A stretch of DNA of 64,000 nt from Sphaerimonospora thailandensis (GTDB lineage: Bacteria > Actinomycetota > Actinomycetes > Streptosporangiales > Streptosporangiaceae). The notes beneath the pieces are model-generated. The model worked only from the letters and a program-made list of their open reading frames with translations. It was not told the DNA's origin and ran no database searches. The stretch lies in contig NZ_BOOG01000012.1 of assembly GCF_016863115.1 (NCBI RefSeq), positions 120,009 through 184,008 on the forward strand, written 5' to 3'. The position numbers and the translations under genes are program-made. Below are positions 29,387 to 37,143 of this stretch, in pieces (position 1 is the stretch's first letter; each line of letters opens with the position of its first letter).

Positions 29387-29913
29387 TGTTCCTCCGTGAG
29401 TAGATGGATCCCGGTGGGGCCGTACCAGATGCCGATGTCGCGTGCGACGCAGCCGGGGCGGTCGCTGGTGTGGATCAGGTTGTCGATCAGCTGGCCGCGG
29501 GCGCGGGCCTGCCGCAGGCTGTCGATGCCGAACCGGCCACGGATGGTGCCGGGGTCGGCGGTGGAGGGGTCGGTCGGTCCGATCAGGGTCCGCAGCCGGG
29601 CGGGCGCGTTGTCGCCGTTGGCGATGGCCACGACCACTTGCTGGCCGACATACAGCCGGCGCAGGTCGGTGGCGACGTCGAAGCCGAACTCGGCCGACAC
29701 CTGCGGGGCGAGCATGTCGTCGTAGTGGGCCATGACCTGCTGCTCAGTGGCAGCGATCAGGCGGGGGTGGGATACCTGGACATGCTCGGCCAGGCAGGCC
29801 AGGACCTGATCGACCAGGCCCCGGAGGACGCAGTCGGGCTTGAGCAGGATGGCCGACCAGCGGGTCCAGTCGATGCCGCCAGGGGCCCGCCGGATGCCGG
29901 GCTGGGCGATCAT
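29383..29913 (-). CDS. Nucleoside-diphosphate-kinase-like protein
   Basis: This 176-residue protein aligns by eye with NDK. It has ILLKPD (K25), HYDDM (Y64), ARLRTLIGPTDPS (R108), PGTIRGRFG (R125), N145 and H148 in NLIHTSD. These match the ATP-binding and phosphohistidine residues of E. coli NDK (K11, Y51, R87, R104, N114, H117 in its own numbering). It is ~30 residues longer, mainly N-terminal and before N145. It is unlikely to be the housekeeping gene, given its operon. It is coupled by ATGA overlaps on both sides. Confidence 0.8.
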   Translation of the reverse strand: MIAQPGIRRAPGGIDWTRWSAILLKPDCVLRGLVDQVLACLAEHVQVSHPRLIAATEQQVMAHYDDMLAPQVSAEFGFDVATDLRRLYVGQQVVVAIANGDNAPARLRTLIGPTDPSTADPGTIRGRFGIDSLRQARARGQLIDNLIHTSDRPGCVARDIGIWYGPTGIHLLTEEQ

Positions 29914-30956
29914 GGCGTGACCGCCTGCACGGGTGCGGCATTCGGGACGGCCGGGATGTACAGGGGCGGGATCCGGCCGGGCCACCGCTGGGCGAGCAGC
30001 CACCGGTACAACGCGGGGAGGGTGTCGAGGACGCCGCCGCTGACCGTGCCGTCCTGGTGAACGATCTGGCGGTGCACCTCGAACAGGGCCAGGACGTGCT
30101 GCCAGTACGGGTCGAGCATGGCGACGTCGGCGGCCTTCGGGTTCAGCGGGCTGTCGTTGGTCCGCAGGCGCTGCTCCCATTCAAGGACGGTGGCCAGCGT
30201 GTCGGGGCCGGTAGGCGGCATGGTCGGCGGGTCGAGTGCGGGGGCGGCAGTCTCGGCGAGGGTGGCCTCGGCCCGGGGAAGGTCGGCGACGGCCAGGTGC
30301 ATGGACGACACGAGGTGGGTGTAGGTGCCGAGGGGGACGCCGAGGTGCTGGGCAGTGTACTCGGCGATCACGGTGAAGGAGAACACGTCGCAGGCCAGGC
30401 CGATCCAGGCGTCGTTGCCGCGCATGAACGCCACGGTGTGCAGCGCGCCGTCGCGGAGGAGGAACTGCAGGGCGAGGGTGCAGGCGACGTCGGGATTGCC
30501 GGGGTCGGCCAGTTCGGTGGGCCTCATGATGACCATGGCCGCGCGTTTGCTGCCGGCATCGCGGCGCAGCAGGTCCACCACATGATCCCATTGGGAGGCG
30601 CCGGGTGGGGTGAACAGGCGCGGCCCGTAGGCAGTGCCGGTCAGGTGCTGCCCGTCGGCCGACAGTGCCCGCAGCCGGGGCGCGTAGTAGGCGATCATAT
30701 CGAGGTCGTCGCGGCCGGCCAGATACCACAGCGCCTCGGCGTAGTTGAACACGATGTTCGGACGGCGGGCCACCAGGTAGGGGATGCGATGGCGGGGGTC
30801 GGTGAGGGTGAAGCCGGCGCCGAGGATCTCGCTGAAGGTTTTCCCTCGCGCGCTGGCCGTGTAGTTCGGCTGGGTGAGAATCCGGTGCAGCACCGCCCGG
30901 TAGGCGTCGTGGAACGTCGCGAAGGTAGGCAGGCCGACGGGGGCAGGGGGTGTCAC
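29910..30956 (-). CDS. Thymidylate-synthase-fold enzyme, predicted (d)CMP hydroxymethylase-like
   Basis: This 348-residue protein shares the ThyA landmarks: NYAEALWYLAGRDD, GTAYGPRLF, SKRAAMVIMRP, the catalytic Cys C159 in DVACTLALQFLL, R179, and IGLACDVFSF. The base-reading Asn of ThyA (E. coli N177, 31 residues after C146) is Asp here (D190, also 31 residues after C159). That Asn-to-Asp change is known from dCMP/CMP hydroxymethylases such as T4 gp42. ThyA Y209 is replaced by Ala. The start GTG overlaps the glycosyltransferase stop (GTGA). Confidence 0.8.
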   Translation of the reverse strand: MTPPAPVGLPTFATFHDAYRAVLHRILTQPNYTASARGKTFSEILGAGFTLTDPRHRIPYLVARRPNIVFNYAEALWYLAGRDDLDMIAYYAPRLRALSADGQHLTGTAYGPRLFTPPGASQWDHVVDLLRRDAGSKRAAMVIMRPTELADPGNPDVACTLALQFLLRDGALHTVAFMRGNDAWIGLACDVFSFTVIAEYTAQHLGVPLGTYTHLVSSMHLAVADLPRAEATLAETAAPALDPPTMPPTGPDTLATVLEWEQRLRTNDSPLNPKAADVAMLDPYWQHVLALFEVHRQIVHQDGTVSGGVLDTLPALYRWLLAQRWPGRIPPLYIPAVPNAAPVQAVTP

Positions 30957-31990
30957 CGGTACGCCTTTCTCGTGGAGTGGGTCAGGGTGGCCATGAGCCG
31001 TTCGAGCTCGGCGACCTGGCGGGAGTGGCGGAACAGGTTGAGCCGGTTGAGACAGGCGGCGATCAGGTCGGCGTGCTCGGGCGTGCCCTGGATGCCACGG
31101 AGCCAGGCCAGGCGCTCCAGGACCTCGTCGCCATCGGCGACATGCAACTCGGTGGGAGTGATCTGGTCGGCGCTGAGGAGGGTGGTCGGGGTCAGGGGCA
31201 AGCACCCGGCCAGCACCGCTTCGGGGAACCGCTGGGACACAGATCCGGTCGCGGAGTACCGGTCGGGCATGAGCAGGACCGTGGCCAGCGCGGTGCTGTA
31301 GATGGGGCTGACCTCGGTGAACGGGGCACGGCCGGTGAAGTTCACATGCGGCCATGGTTCGATGCGGGTCCACTTGCCGGCCACCCGATGGGGAACGCGG
31401 GCGGCGGGCGGCGCGAAGAACCGGTCGAACGCCTCATCGCGGTCGTACTGGTTGCCGACGTAGGCCAGATCCAACGGCCGGTCCGCGACGGCGAGCCGGG
31501 TAGGGTCGGCGGCCTCCAGCAGGTCGTCGGGGACCATCGCCGCCAACGTCGGGGCCGGGGGTGACGGCCGAAGGGCGGGATCGCAGACGATGACGTGCGG
31601 GGTTCCACGCAGCAGGTCGTCGGAGGGGAGTTGCCGGTCGGTGTCCCACAACACCGTCGGGGTGCCCCGATCGGTGTAATGGGCGAGCAGGTCGGCCTGG
31701 CGGTGCAGGTCGCAGGTGTGCCCGGTCGTGCCGCACGGAGTGGTGTTACGGCCGGGCAGCGGCCACCGCCACTCGCAGAACAGCACATCCAGCGGGGGAA
31801 GCCCAGTGTCCCAGACGTAGGGCTGGGCTGTGCCGGCCTCCAGGCGGTCGCGATCCTGCTGCAGCAGGATCACCTCGTGGCCGTGGCCCAGAAGGGTGTC
31901 GATGATGCCCTGACGCCAGAACCGGCCGCCGTCAGGGGTGTCCACGATGCCGGGGCCGATGAAGCCCCAGAAGCTGTAACCGATCCTCAT
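30953..31990 (-). CDS. Glycosyltransferase (CgeB/GT4-like), first gene of the operon
   Basis: This 345-residue protein has a Rossmann-like N-terminus (MRIGYSFWGFIGPGIVDTPD, later HGHEVILLQQ). The C-terminal sugar-nucleotide-binding pattern SVSQRFPEAVLAGCLPLTP resembles CgeB-type and GT-B glycosyltransferases. ATG 31990 has a very strong ribosome site (AAGGAGGAGA, 7 bases upstream). An in-frame extension to GTG 32134 also reads as protein-like and would couple it to the HATPase gene. A role in glycosylating the modified nucleotide is inferred from context only. Confidence 0.72.
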   Translation of the reverse strand: MRIGYSFWGFIGPGIVDTPDGGRFWRQGIIDTLLGHGHEVILLQQDRDRLEAGTAQPYVWDTGLPPLDVLFCEWRWPLPGRNTTPCGTTGHTCDLHRQADLLAHYTDRGTPTVLWDTDRQLPSDDLLRGTPHVIVCDPALRPSPPAPTLAAMVPDDLLEAADPTRLAVADRPLDLAYVGNQYDRDEAFDRFFAPPAARVPHRVAGKWTRIEPWPHVNFTGRAPFTEVSPIYSTALATVLLMPDRYSATGSVSQRFPEAVLAGCLPLTPTTLLSADQITPTELHVADGDEVLERLAWLRGIQGTPEHADLIAACLNRLNLFRHSRQVAELERLMATLTHSTRKAYR

Positions 31991-32140
31991 GCCACGATCT
32001 CCTCCTTCGGGGATGTGACCGACCCGGGTGTATTCCGGGCGCGTACTGGATGCGCATCGCACCGCGCCATGGCGCCGATGCCAGTTCGCCCACTCGTGCA
32101 GTAGGTCCACGTACCGCACGGCGGTCTCTGGCACCCGTGC

Positions 32141-32677
32141 TCAGGGCGATGAGAACAGGGAGACCTGGGGTCGGAAAGGCGGGGTCGATACCTCGAACCA
32201 GACACCGGTGCCCCAGCGGCCTGTGCCGTACAGCCGAACCGTCCGAGCCCCGCACCGTCCCCCGGTATAGGCCACGACGATTCGCAGGCCTCGCTCACTG
32301 TCGGTCAGCAGGTGGCCGCCGTCGGAGCTGCCAAGAGGGCGATCGAGCAAACGGTCGACCAGGGCTGCGCCGTTTCCGGAGACGGCCACCTCAACGTGAA
32401 CGGGCAGACCGGCCTCGTACAGAATTCGCAGCTCATAGGGGCCGGGTGCATGCCTGATGGCGTTGGTCGCCAGCTCAGAGATCACTAGTTCCAGCTCATC
32501 GACCACCTCAGAATCGATGGGAATGCCGGACAGTCGCTCCCGCAGGAGGAGCCTGGCTCGGCGAGGTGCGTCACGAGGAGGCAAGCACCATACGGACGTC
32601 CGGTACCAGTTGCTGCGAAGCGATCGATATGTGGCCTGAGCCAGTGGTTCGGCAGGTGGAGCATGCGTGGGAAGCAT
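32141..32677 (-). CDS. HATPase_c ATP-binding protein (anti-sigma-factor kinase type)
   Basis: This protein of about 178 residues is a single GHKL ATPase domain. It has the N-box ELVISELATNAIRHAPGPYE and the G2-like box DSERGLRIVVAYTGG. Such stand-alone domains resemble RsbW/SpoIIAB anti-sigma kinases, which are very abundant in actinomycetes, often beside XRE regulators. ATG 32677 has AGGAG six bases upstream; the frame extends to 32692. It lies upstream of the modification operon and is divergent from the XRE-TPR gene. Confidence 0.85.
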   Translation of the reverse strand: MLPTHAPPAEPLAQATYRSLRSNWYRTSVWCLPPRDAPRRARLLLRERLSGIPIDSEVVDELELVISELATNAIRHAPGPYELRILYEAGLPVHVEVAVSGNGAALVDRLLDRPLGSSDGGHLLTDSERGLRIVVAYTGGRCGARTVRLYGTGRWGTGVWFEVSTPPFRPQVSLFSSP

Positions 32678-32918
32678 CGCCACTCCTGTCACAGAGAGCT
32701 ATCAGGGACTGCACTAAGTGAACCCTGTGTCGCTCCCGATAGTCACCCCGGTCCCAGACATGGTTTCCATGCACGCCTCCCAGCCTCTGACCTGCGAATT
32801 CGCAACAGAAGACGATGGACCTATGCCGCCGATACGGTCGCTGTCCGATTTGTGCTGTTGCCGATCACGGCCATCAGGGCAACCCTGGCCACCAGAAGCC
32901 TCACACGAGGGAGCCTTG

Positions 32919-34418
32919 ATGAGCGGATGGAGCAAGCGAGACGTCAATCGTCTTCGATCACGGATGACCCAGCAGGGCCGGAGCGTGGAAGAGATCGCCG
33001 AGGAGATCCGGCACCTGTGCGGTTGCTCCCGGCTGGCTGCCTTCCGCATGGCGCACGGGCTCAGCCAGCCTGAGGTGGTCGACCGGTACCGGCAGGACGC
33101 CCCGGCATCGGTCATCGATCAGCCGCTGCTGTCGCGGCTGGAGATGTTCCCCGCCGTCGGATCACGATCACCGCAGGCGACTCAGATCATCGCCCTGGCC
33201 GGCGTCTACGGGACCACGCCGCTACGCCTGCTGGATCCCCAGGCGCTGGACCGGATGGACGCCCAGGAACGCGCCGTCCTGATGCGCTGCAACGCCGCCT
33301 TCGCCCCGGCCGTACCGGTTCCGGCCAGTGAGACAGCCGGTGAGACAGCTTCACCTGCGACATCCCGGTCACGAGAAAGCCTGATGCCCGGGAGCATAGA
33401 AAGAGAGGTTGAGATGGCCGCACGCAGAGCGCTGCGATTCGCCGTCATGGTCGAGGGCAGCAACGTCGGACCCGAGACCCTGGATCAGCTCCATGACGAG
33501 GTGGCCCGCCTCGCACTGGCCTATCAGCAGCAGCCACTCCCCATCCTGCTGGGGGAACTGATCGACTTGCAGGACGTGTCCTTCCGCCTGATCGAGGGCC
33601 GCCAGCGGCCCGCCGAGACCGCGGAGATGTACCTGCTCACCGGCGTCATCTGCGGCATGCTCGCCAAGGCCAGCCACGACCTGGGTGAACCGCATTCGGC
33701 GATGACTCAGGCGCGCACCGCCTTCGTGTGCGCGGAAAACGCCGGCCACGACGGCCTGCGCGCCTGGACCCGCGGCCTACAATCGATGATCGCGTACTGG
33801 GCGGGCTGGCCGAACGAGGCCGCTCGCTATGCGCAATCCGGAGCCGAGCCGGCCACCCGGACGCGGGGAACCGCGGCAGTGTGGCTCCCCGCCCAGGAGG
33901 CCCGAGTGTGGGCCACCCTCGGAGACGAGATCCGCGCATTGGAGGCGATCACTCGCGCGACCGATGCCCGCGACCAGGTCGAGGCCGACGACCTGGACGC
34001 CATCGGCGGCATCATGACCTTCCCCAGACCGCGTCAGCTGTACTACGCCGCCGATACTCACGTGTGGCTGCCCGGCAACGAAGACCGAGCTGACCGCTTC
34101 GCCGCTGAAGCTATCACCGCGTACGGCGAGGCCGACCCCGCGGACCGCTCCTTCAGCGACGAAGCCGGAGCCCGGGCCGACCAGGCACTGGCCCGGGTCA
34201 ACCTCGGCGACGTCGACGGTGCTGTCGAAGCTCTCCGCCCTGTCCTCGATCTACCCTCCGATCAGCGGATCGGCGGCATCGTCTCCAGCACCATGCGGGT
34301 CCACACCGCACTGCGCATGCCCCAGTACCGAAACGCCGCAGCCGCACGCGACCTGCAACGAGAAATCGAGTTCTACAGCCAGACGCCCGCAGCGGCGGCG
34401 CTACCCCGAAGTCGTTAG
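32919..34418 (+). CDS. XRE-type HTH regulator with tetratricopeptide-like region
   Basis: This 499-residue protein has an N-terminal helix-turn-helix region (residues ~16-95, GRSVEEIAEEIRHLCGCSRL, AAFRMAHGLSQPEVVDRY). A long alpha-helical C-terminal half contains TPR-like Ala/Leu repeats (AKASHDLGEPHSAMTQARTA). I chose ATG 32919 because GAGGGAG precedes it; the frame stays open to 32718 without protein-like sequence. It is divergent from the HATPase gene across a 241-base gap, so it may control both itself and the operon. Confidence 0.82.
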   Translation: MSGWSKRDVNRLRSRMTQQGRSVEEIAEEIRHLCGCSRLAAFRMAHGLSQPEVVDRYRQDAPASVIDQPLLSRLEMFPAVGSRSPQATQIIALAGVYGTTPLRLLDPQALDRMDAQERAVLMRCNAAFAPAVPVPASETAGETASPATSRSRESLMPGSIEREVEMAARRALRFAVMVEGSNVGPETLDQLHDEVARLALAYQQQPLPILLGELIDLQDVSFRLIEGRQRPAETAEMYLLTGVICGMLAKASHDLGEPHSAMTQARTAFVCAENAGHDGLRAWTRGLQSMIAYWAGWPNEAARYAQSGAEPATRTRGTAAVWLPAQEARVWATLGDEIRALEAITRATDARDQVEADDLDAIGGIMTFPRPRQLYYAADTHVWLPGNEDRADRFAAEAITAYGEADPADRSFSDEAGARADQALARVNLGDVDGAVEALRPVLDLPSDQRIGGIVSSTMRVHTALRMPQYRNAAAARDLQREIEFYSQTPAAAALPRSR

Positions 34419-34427
34419 TCTCGCCGC

Positions 34428-35006
34428 ATGTACCCGGTCACGCTCACCTCCTCAACCGTCAGCCTGCGCGAGTTCGCCGCCCCTGACGACGTGGACGCCG
34501 TATTGGCCATCTACGGCGACCCACGTGTTACCGAGCACCTGAGCTTCGAGCCACGCGACCGGACTCAGGTAGAAGCCACCCTCACAAGCGCGACCAAGGC
34601 CGCCAGGGGCGAACCGCGGACCGAGTACTCCTTGGCCGCGGTCCGTCCCACGGGAGATGTCATCGCCTTCGCCCGCCTGGCCATCGACACCCAGCATCCC
34701 GGCCAGAACAGCGGGCAGATCGGCTTCGCGCTCCGCGCCGACCAGTGGGAGCAGGGACTCGGCAGCCAGGTGGTGGAACTCCTGCTGCGGCTTGGCTTCG
34801 ACGAACTCGGCCTGCACCGCATCTGGGGCGCCCGCAGCCCCGACAACCACGCCTCCAGACGGCTGATGCGAAAGCTCGGCATGATCGAGGAAGGCCGCAT
34901 CCGTGACCATCTCCTCGTACGAGGCCGGTGGCGGGACTCCATCGTCCACTCGATCCTCGAACACGAATGGCAGCCAAGCCCCTCCCCTGCTTCATCTGAA
35001 CGATAG
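34428..35006 (+). CDS. GNAT-family N-acetyltransferase (RimJ/RimL type)
   Basis: This 192-residue protein starts VTLTSSTVSLREFAAPDDVD. It has the acetyl-CoA-binding segment LRADQWEQGLGSQVVELLLR and the C-terminal NHASRRLMRKLGMIEEGR, all typical of RimJ/RimL-like acetyltransferases. Targets can be protein N-termini, antibiotics or metabolites, and none can be chosen here. It follows the XRE-TPR gene by 9 bases, so they are likely co-transcribed. Confidence 0.85.
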   Translation: MYPVTLTSSTVSLREFAAPDDVDAVLAIYGDPRVTEHLSFEPRDRTQVEATLTSATKAARGEPRTEYSLAAVRPTGDVIAFARLAIDTQHPGQNSGQIGFALRADQWEQGLGSQVVELLLRLGFDELGLHRIWGARSPDNHASRRLMRKLGMIEEGRIRDHLLVRGRWRDSIVHSILEHEWQPSPSPASSER

Positions 35007-35147
35007 GACAACGAGGACGAGAAGCGAGTGAGTGAAATCAGGATAGACGACACCGTTGACGCCCGGCGCGCGTCAACGCCCGCATGGTGTTCCCCGCAGC
35101 CCAGTGCCTGGGGTTCATGGGTGATGACAGGCAGCGCGAAAACGAAG

Positions 35148-35795
35148 ATGAGCCAGATAATCATGCATGGCGACGACAACGCCACTACGGTGCACGACGT
35201 GAGCAGCGCGCTCGAGTACTGGCCTGCCCCGCCGCCCTGGGGATGGACCGCGGAAGATCTCGATCACCTGCCCCCGGAAGGTCCCAACGGGGAGCCCGAC
35301 TTCTTCGAACACGTCGAACTGATCGATGGAGCACTTGTCCTCAGGGCACCCCAGCGGCGGTTCCACCAGCGGCTCATCCGCGGACTGACCGCGTGCCTCG
35401 ACTCGCAGGCCCCGGCGCACCTCGCGCCGGTGCACCGTATGGACGTCAAGCTCGGGCACCGGACACGCCCGTGTCCCGATGTAGCGGTCATCGACGCCGA
35501 GGCCGCGGCGGACATGGCCCGCACCTTCTATGAGACGCGGGAGGTCCATCTCGTGATCGAGATCGTCTCTCCGGAGTCGGTGGAGCGCGACCGCAAGCTC
35601 AAGCCGCTGCGGTACGCGGAGGCGGGCATTCCCCACTTCTGGCGGGTGGAGGAGAACGAGGGCAGACCCGTCGTCTACGTATACGAGCGCGACCCGGCCA
35701 CCGGTTCGTACGGCCTCACCGGCATCCACCACGGCCTGCTGACCGTGTCCGTACCCTTCCAGATCGAGATCGACCTCGACGCACTGGTCAAGTAG
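35148..35795 (+). CDS. Uma2 family (DUF820, PD-(D/E)XK-like) protein
   Basis: This protein of about 215 residues shows the Uma2 pattern: VELIDGALVLRAPQRRFHQR, RPCPDVAVIDAE, and VHLVIEIVSPESVERDRKLKPLRYAEAG. The Asp and the Glu-x-Val-Ser pattern are those of the restriction-endonuclease-like fold. These proteins are common in actinobacteria and of largely unknown function. The frame is open from GTG 35028 (21 bases after the GNAT stop), but that 40-codon extension lacks family similarity and typical codon use. Confidence 0.75.
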   Translation: MSQIIMHGDDNATTVHDVSSALEYWPAPPPWGWTAEDLDHLPPEGPNGEPDFFEHVELIDGALVLRAPQRRFHQRLIRGLTACLDSQAPAHLAPVHRMDVKLGHRTRPCPDVAVIDAEAAADMARTFYETREVHLVIEIVSPESVERDRKLKPLRYAEAGIPHFWRVEENEGRPVVYVYERDPATGSYGLTGIHHGLLTVSVPFQIEIDLDALVK

Positions 35796-35901
35796 TGGCC
35801 CGTCTATCGGGTTGGTAGACCCTGTCTCAGGCCTTCTGGCGCATGATATCTACGGGGGGAGACAGGAAAGATGTACGGTGAGCTCAAGAAAGGGGCTTGC
35901 C

Positions 35902-37140
35902 ATGCTTCTCAACTTCCGATTGGCGAATGTTCTCTCATTCCGAGACGACCAGCGACTGTCACTGATCGCGACGGAGTTGAACGATGGCTCTGCTCGACCG
36001 CTACCCATCCGGGAGGGGAGACGTCCGGTGTCGGTCGTCCCGGTGGTGGCCATCTATGGAGCCAACGCCTCCGGCAAGACCAACACGCTGGCCGGACTAC
36101 GTCTGATGCGTCAGGCTGTGCTGAGGTCCGTCGCGTGGATCAATGAGGAGTCCCCCCTCCGGCGCGTCCCTTTCGCCCTCGATCCGAAATGCGCCACGGA
36201 GTCATCCTTCTACGAGATAGACCTGGAACTCGGCGGAATCCGCTACACGTATGGGTTCGAGATCGATGACGAGCGTGTACAGGCCGAGTGGTTGCACGCC
36301 TACCCGAAGGGCCGACGCCAGGTCTGGTTCGACCGCGACGGAGATGAGATCCACTTTGCCGGGGAAGGCTTGCGTGGCGAGAAGCAGGACCTGGTGCGCA
36401 AGACCCGGCCTGACGCCCTGTTTCTCGCAGTTGCCGCGGAATGGAACAACGAGCAGTTGCTACCCGTGTTCGAGTGGTTTCGCGACAATGTCTGGTTGAT
36501 CAGCCCGGAACAGGATCTACCGGGGCGTCAGAGGTTCACCCAGGAGAGAGCGACGCGTGACGGACAGTTCAGAGATCAGGTGAGCCGCCTCATGGCGGTC
36601 GCCGATCTGGGGATCGTCGGATTCGATCTGAAGTCACTGCGGCGCGGAGAGCTACGCTTCCTTCACCGGGCCGAGGAGCACACCGCGTCTCTCGAATTCG
36701 CACACGAATCGATGGGGACGCGGTCCTGGTTCGCGATGGTCGGGCCGCTGCTCGATGCATTCCAGCAAGGCGCCCTGGTCCTTGTGGACGAACTGGATGC
36801 CAGCCTCCACCCGACGATGGCCGCCGAGGTGATCCGCATGTTCGAAGATCCCGAGGTCAATGCCCGTGGCGCCCAGATGGTCTTCACGACTCATGACGCA
36901 TCCCTGTTGCGTCCCCTGGCCGGCGGCGAGCGGATCCTGGATCGAGACACGGTTTGGATGACCGAGAAGGACTTTCGAGGGTCCACTCAGCTTTACCCCC
37001 TGTCGAGTCTGCGACCGCCCCCGCGCCCGAACGAAAACCTCGAACGGGGCTGGCTTCTCGGCCGCTTCGGTGGTTCCCCCCGCATCGCACCCGGCGAACT
37101 CGTGCGGGAGATCGGAGAGGCGCTCGCGTGGGTGAAGTGA
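35902..37140 (+). CDS. AAA ATPase (AAA_15/AAA_21, ABC-ATPase-like)
   Basis: This 412-residue protein has Walker A in IYGANASGKTNTL (residues 52-60), Walker B in ALVLVDELDASLHP (near 291), and the switch-region MVFTTHDASLL. The pattern fits single-protein ABC-like ATPases related to the abortive-infection and RloA/OLD group. Many of these act in phage defence with a partner; none is adjacent. An AAAGGGG ribosome site precedes ATG 35902. Upstream, 35796-35901 holds no gene. The stop lies 3 bases from the convergent hemL end. Confidence 0.82.
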   Translation: MLLNFRLANVLSFRDDQRLSLIATELNDGSARPLPIREGRRPVSVVPVVAIYGANASGKTNTLAGLRLMRQAVLRSVAWINEESPLRRVPFALDPKCATESSFYEIDLELGGIRYTYGFEIDDERVQAEWLHAYPKGRRQVWFDRDGDEIHFAGEGLRGEKQDLVRKTRPDALFLAVAAEWNNEQLLPVFEWFRDNVWLISPEQDLPGRQRFTQERATRDGQFRDQVSRLMAVADLGIVGFDLKSLRRGELRFLHRAEEHTASLEFAHESMGTRSWFAMVGPLLDAFQQGALVLVDELDASLHPTMAAEVIRMFEDPEVNARGAQMVFTTHDASLLRPLAGGERILDRDTVWMTEKDFRGSTQLYPLSSLRPPPRPNENLERGWLLGRFGGSPRIAPGELVREIGEALAWVK

Positions 37141-37143
37141 GCT

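Noticed and set aside
29910..30956. Ordinary thymidylate synthase
   Set aside because: The base-reading Asn is Asp and the sugar-contacting Tyr is Ala, so normal dUMP methylation is unlikely.
26551..37143. Prophage
   Set aside because: No capsid, tail, terminase, integrase or lysis gene is seen despite the T4-like enzyme set.
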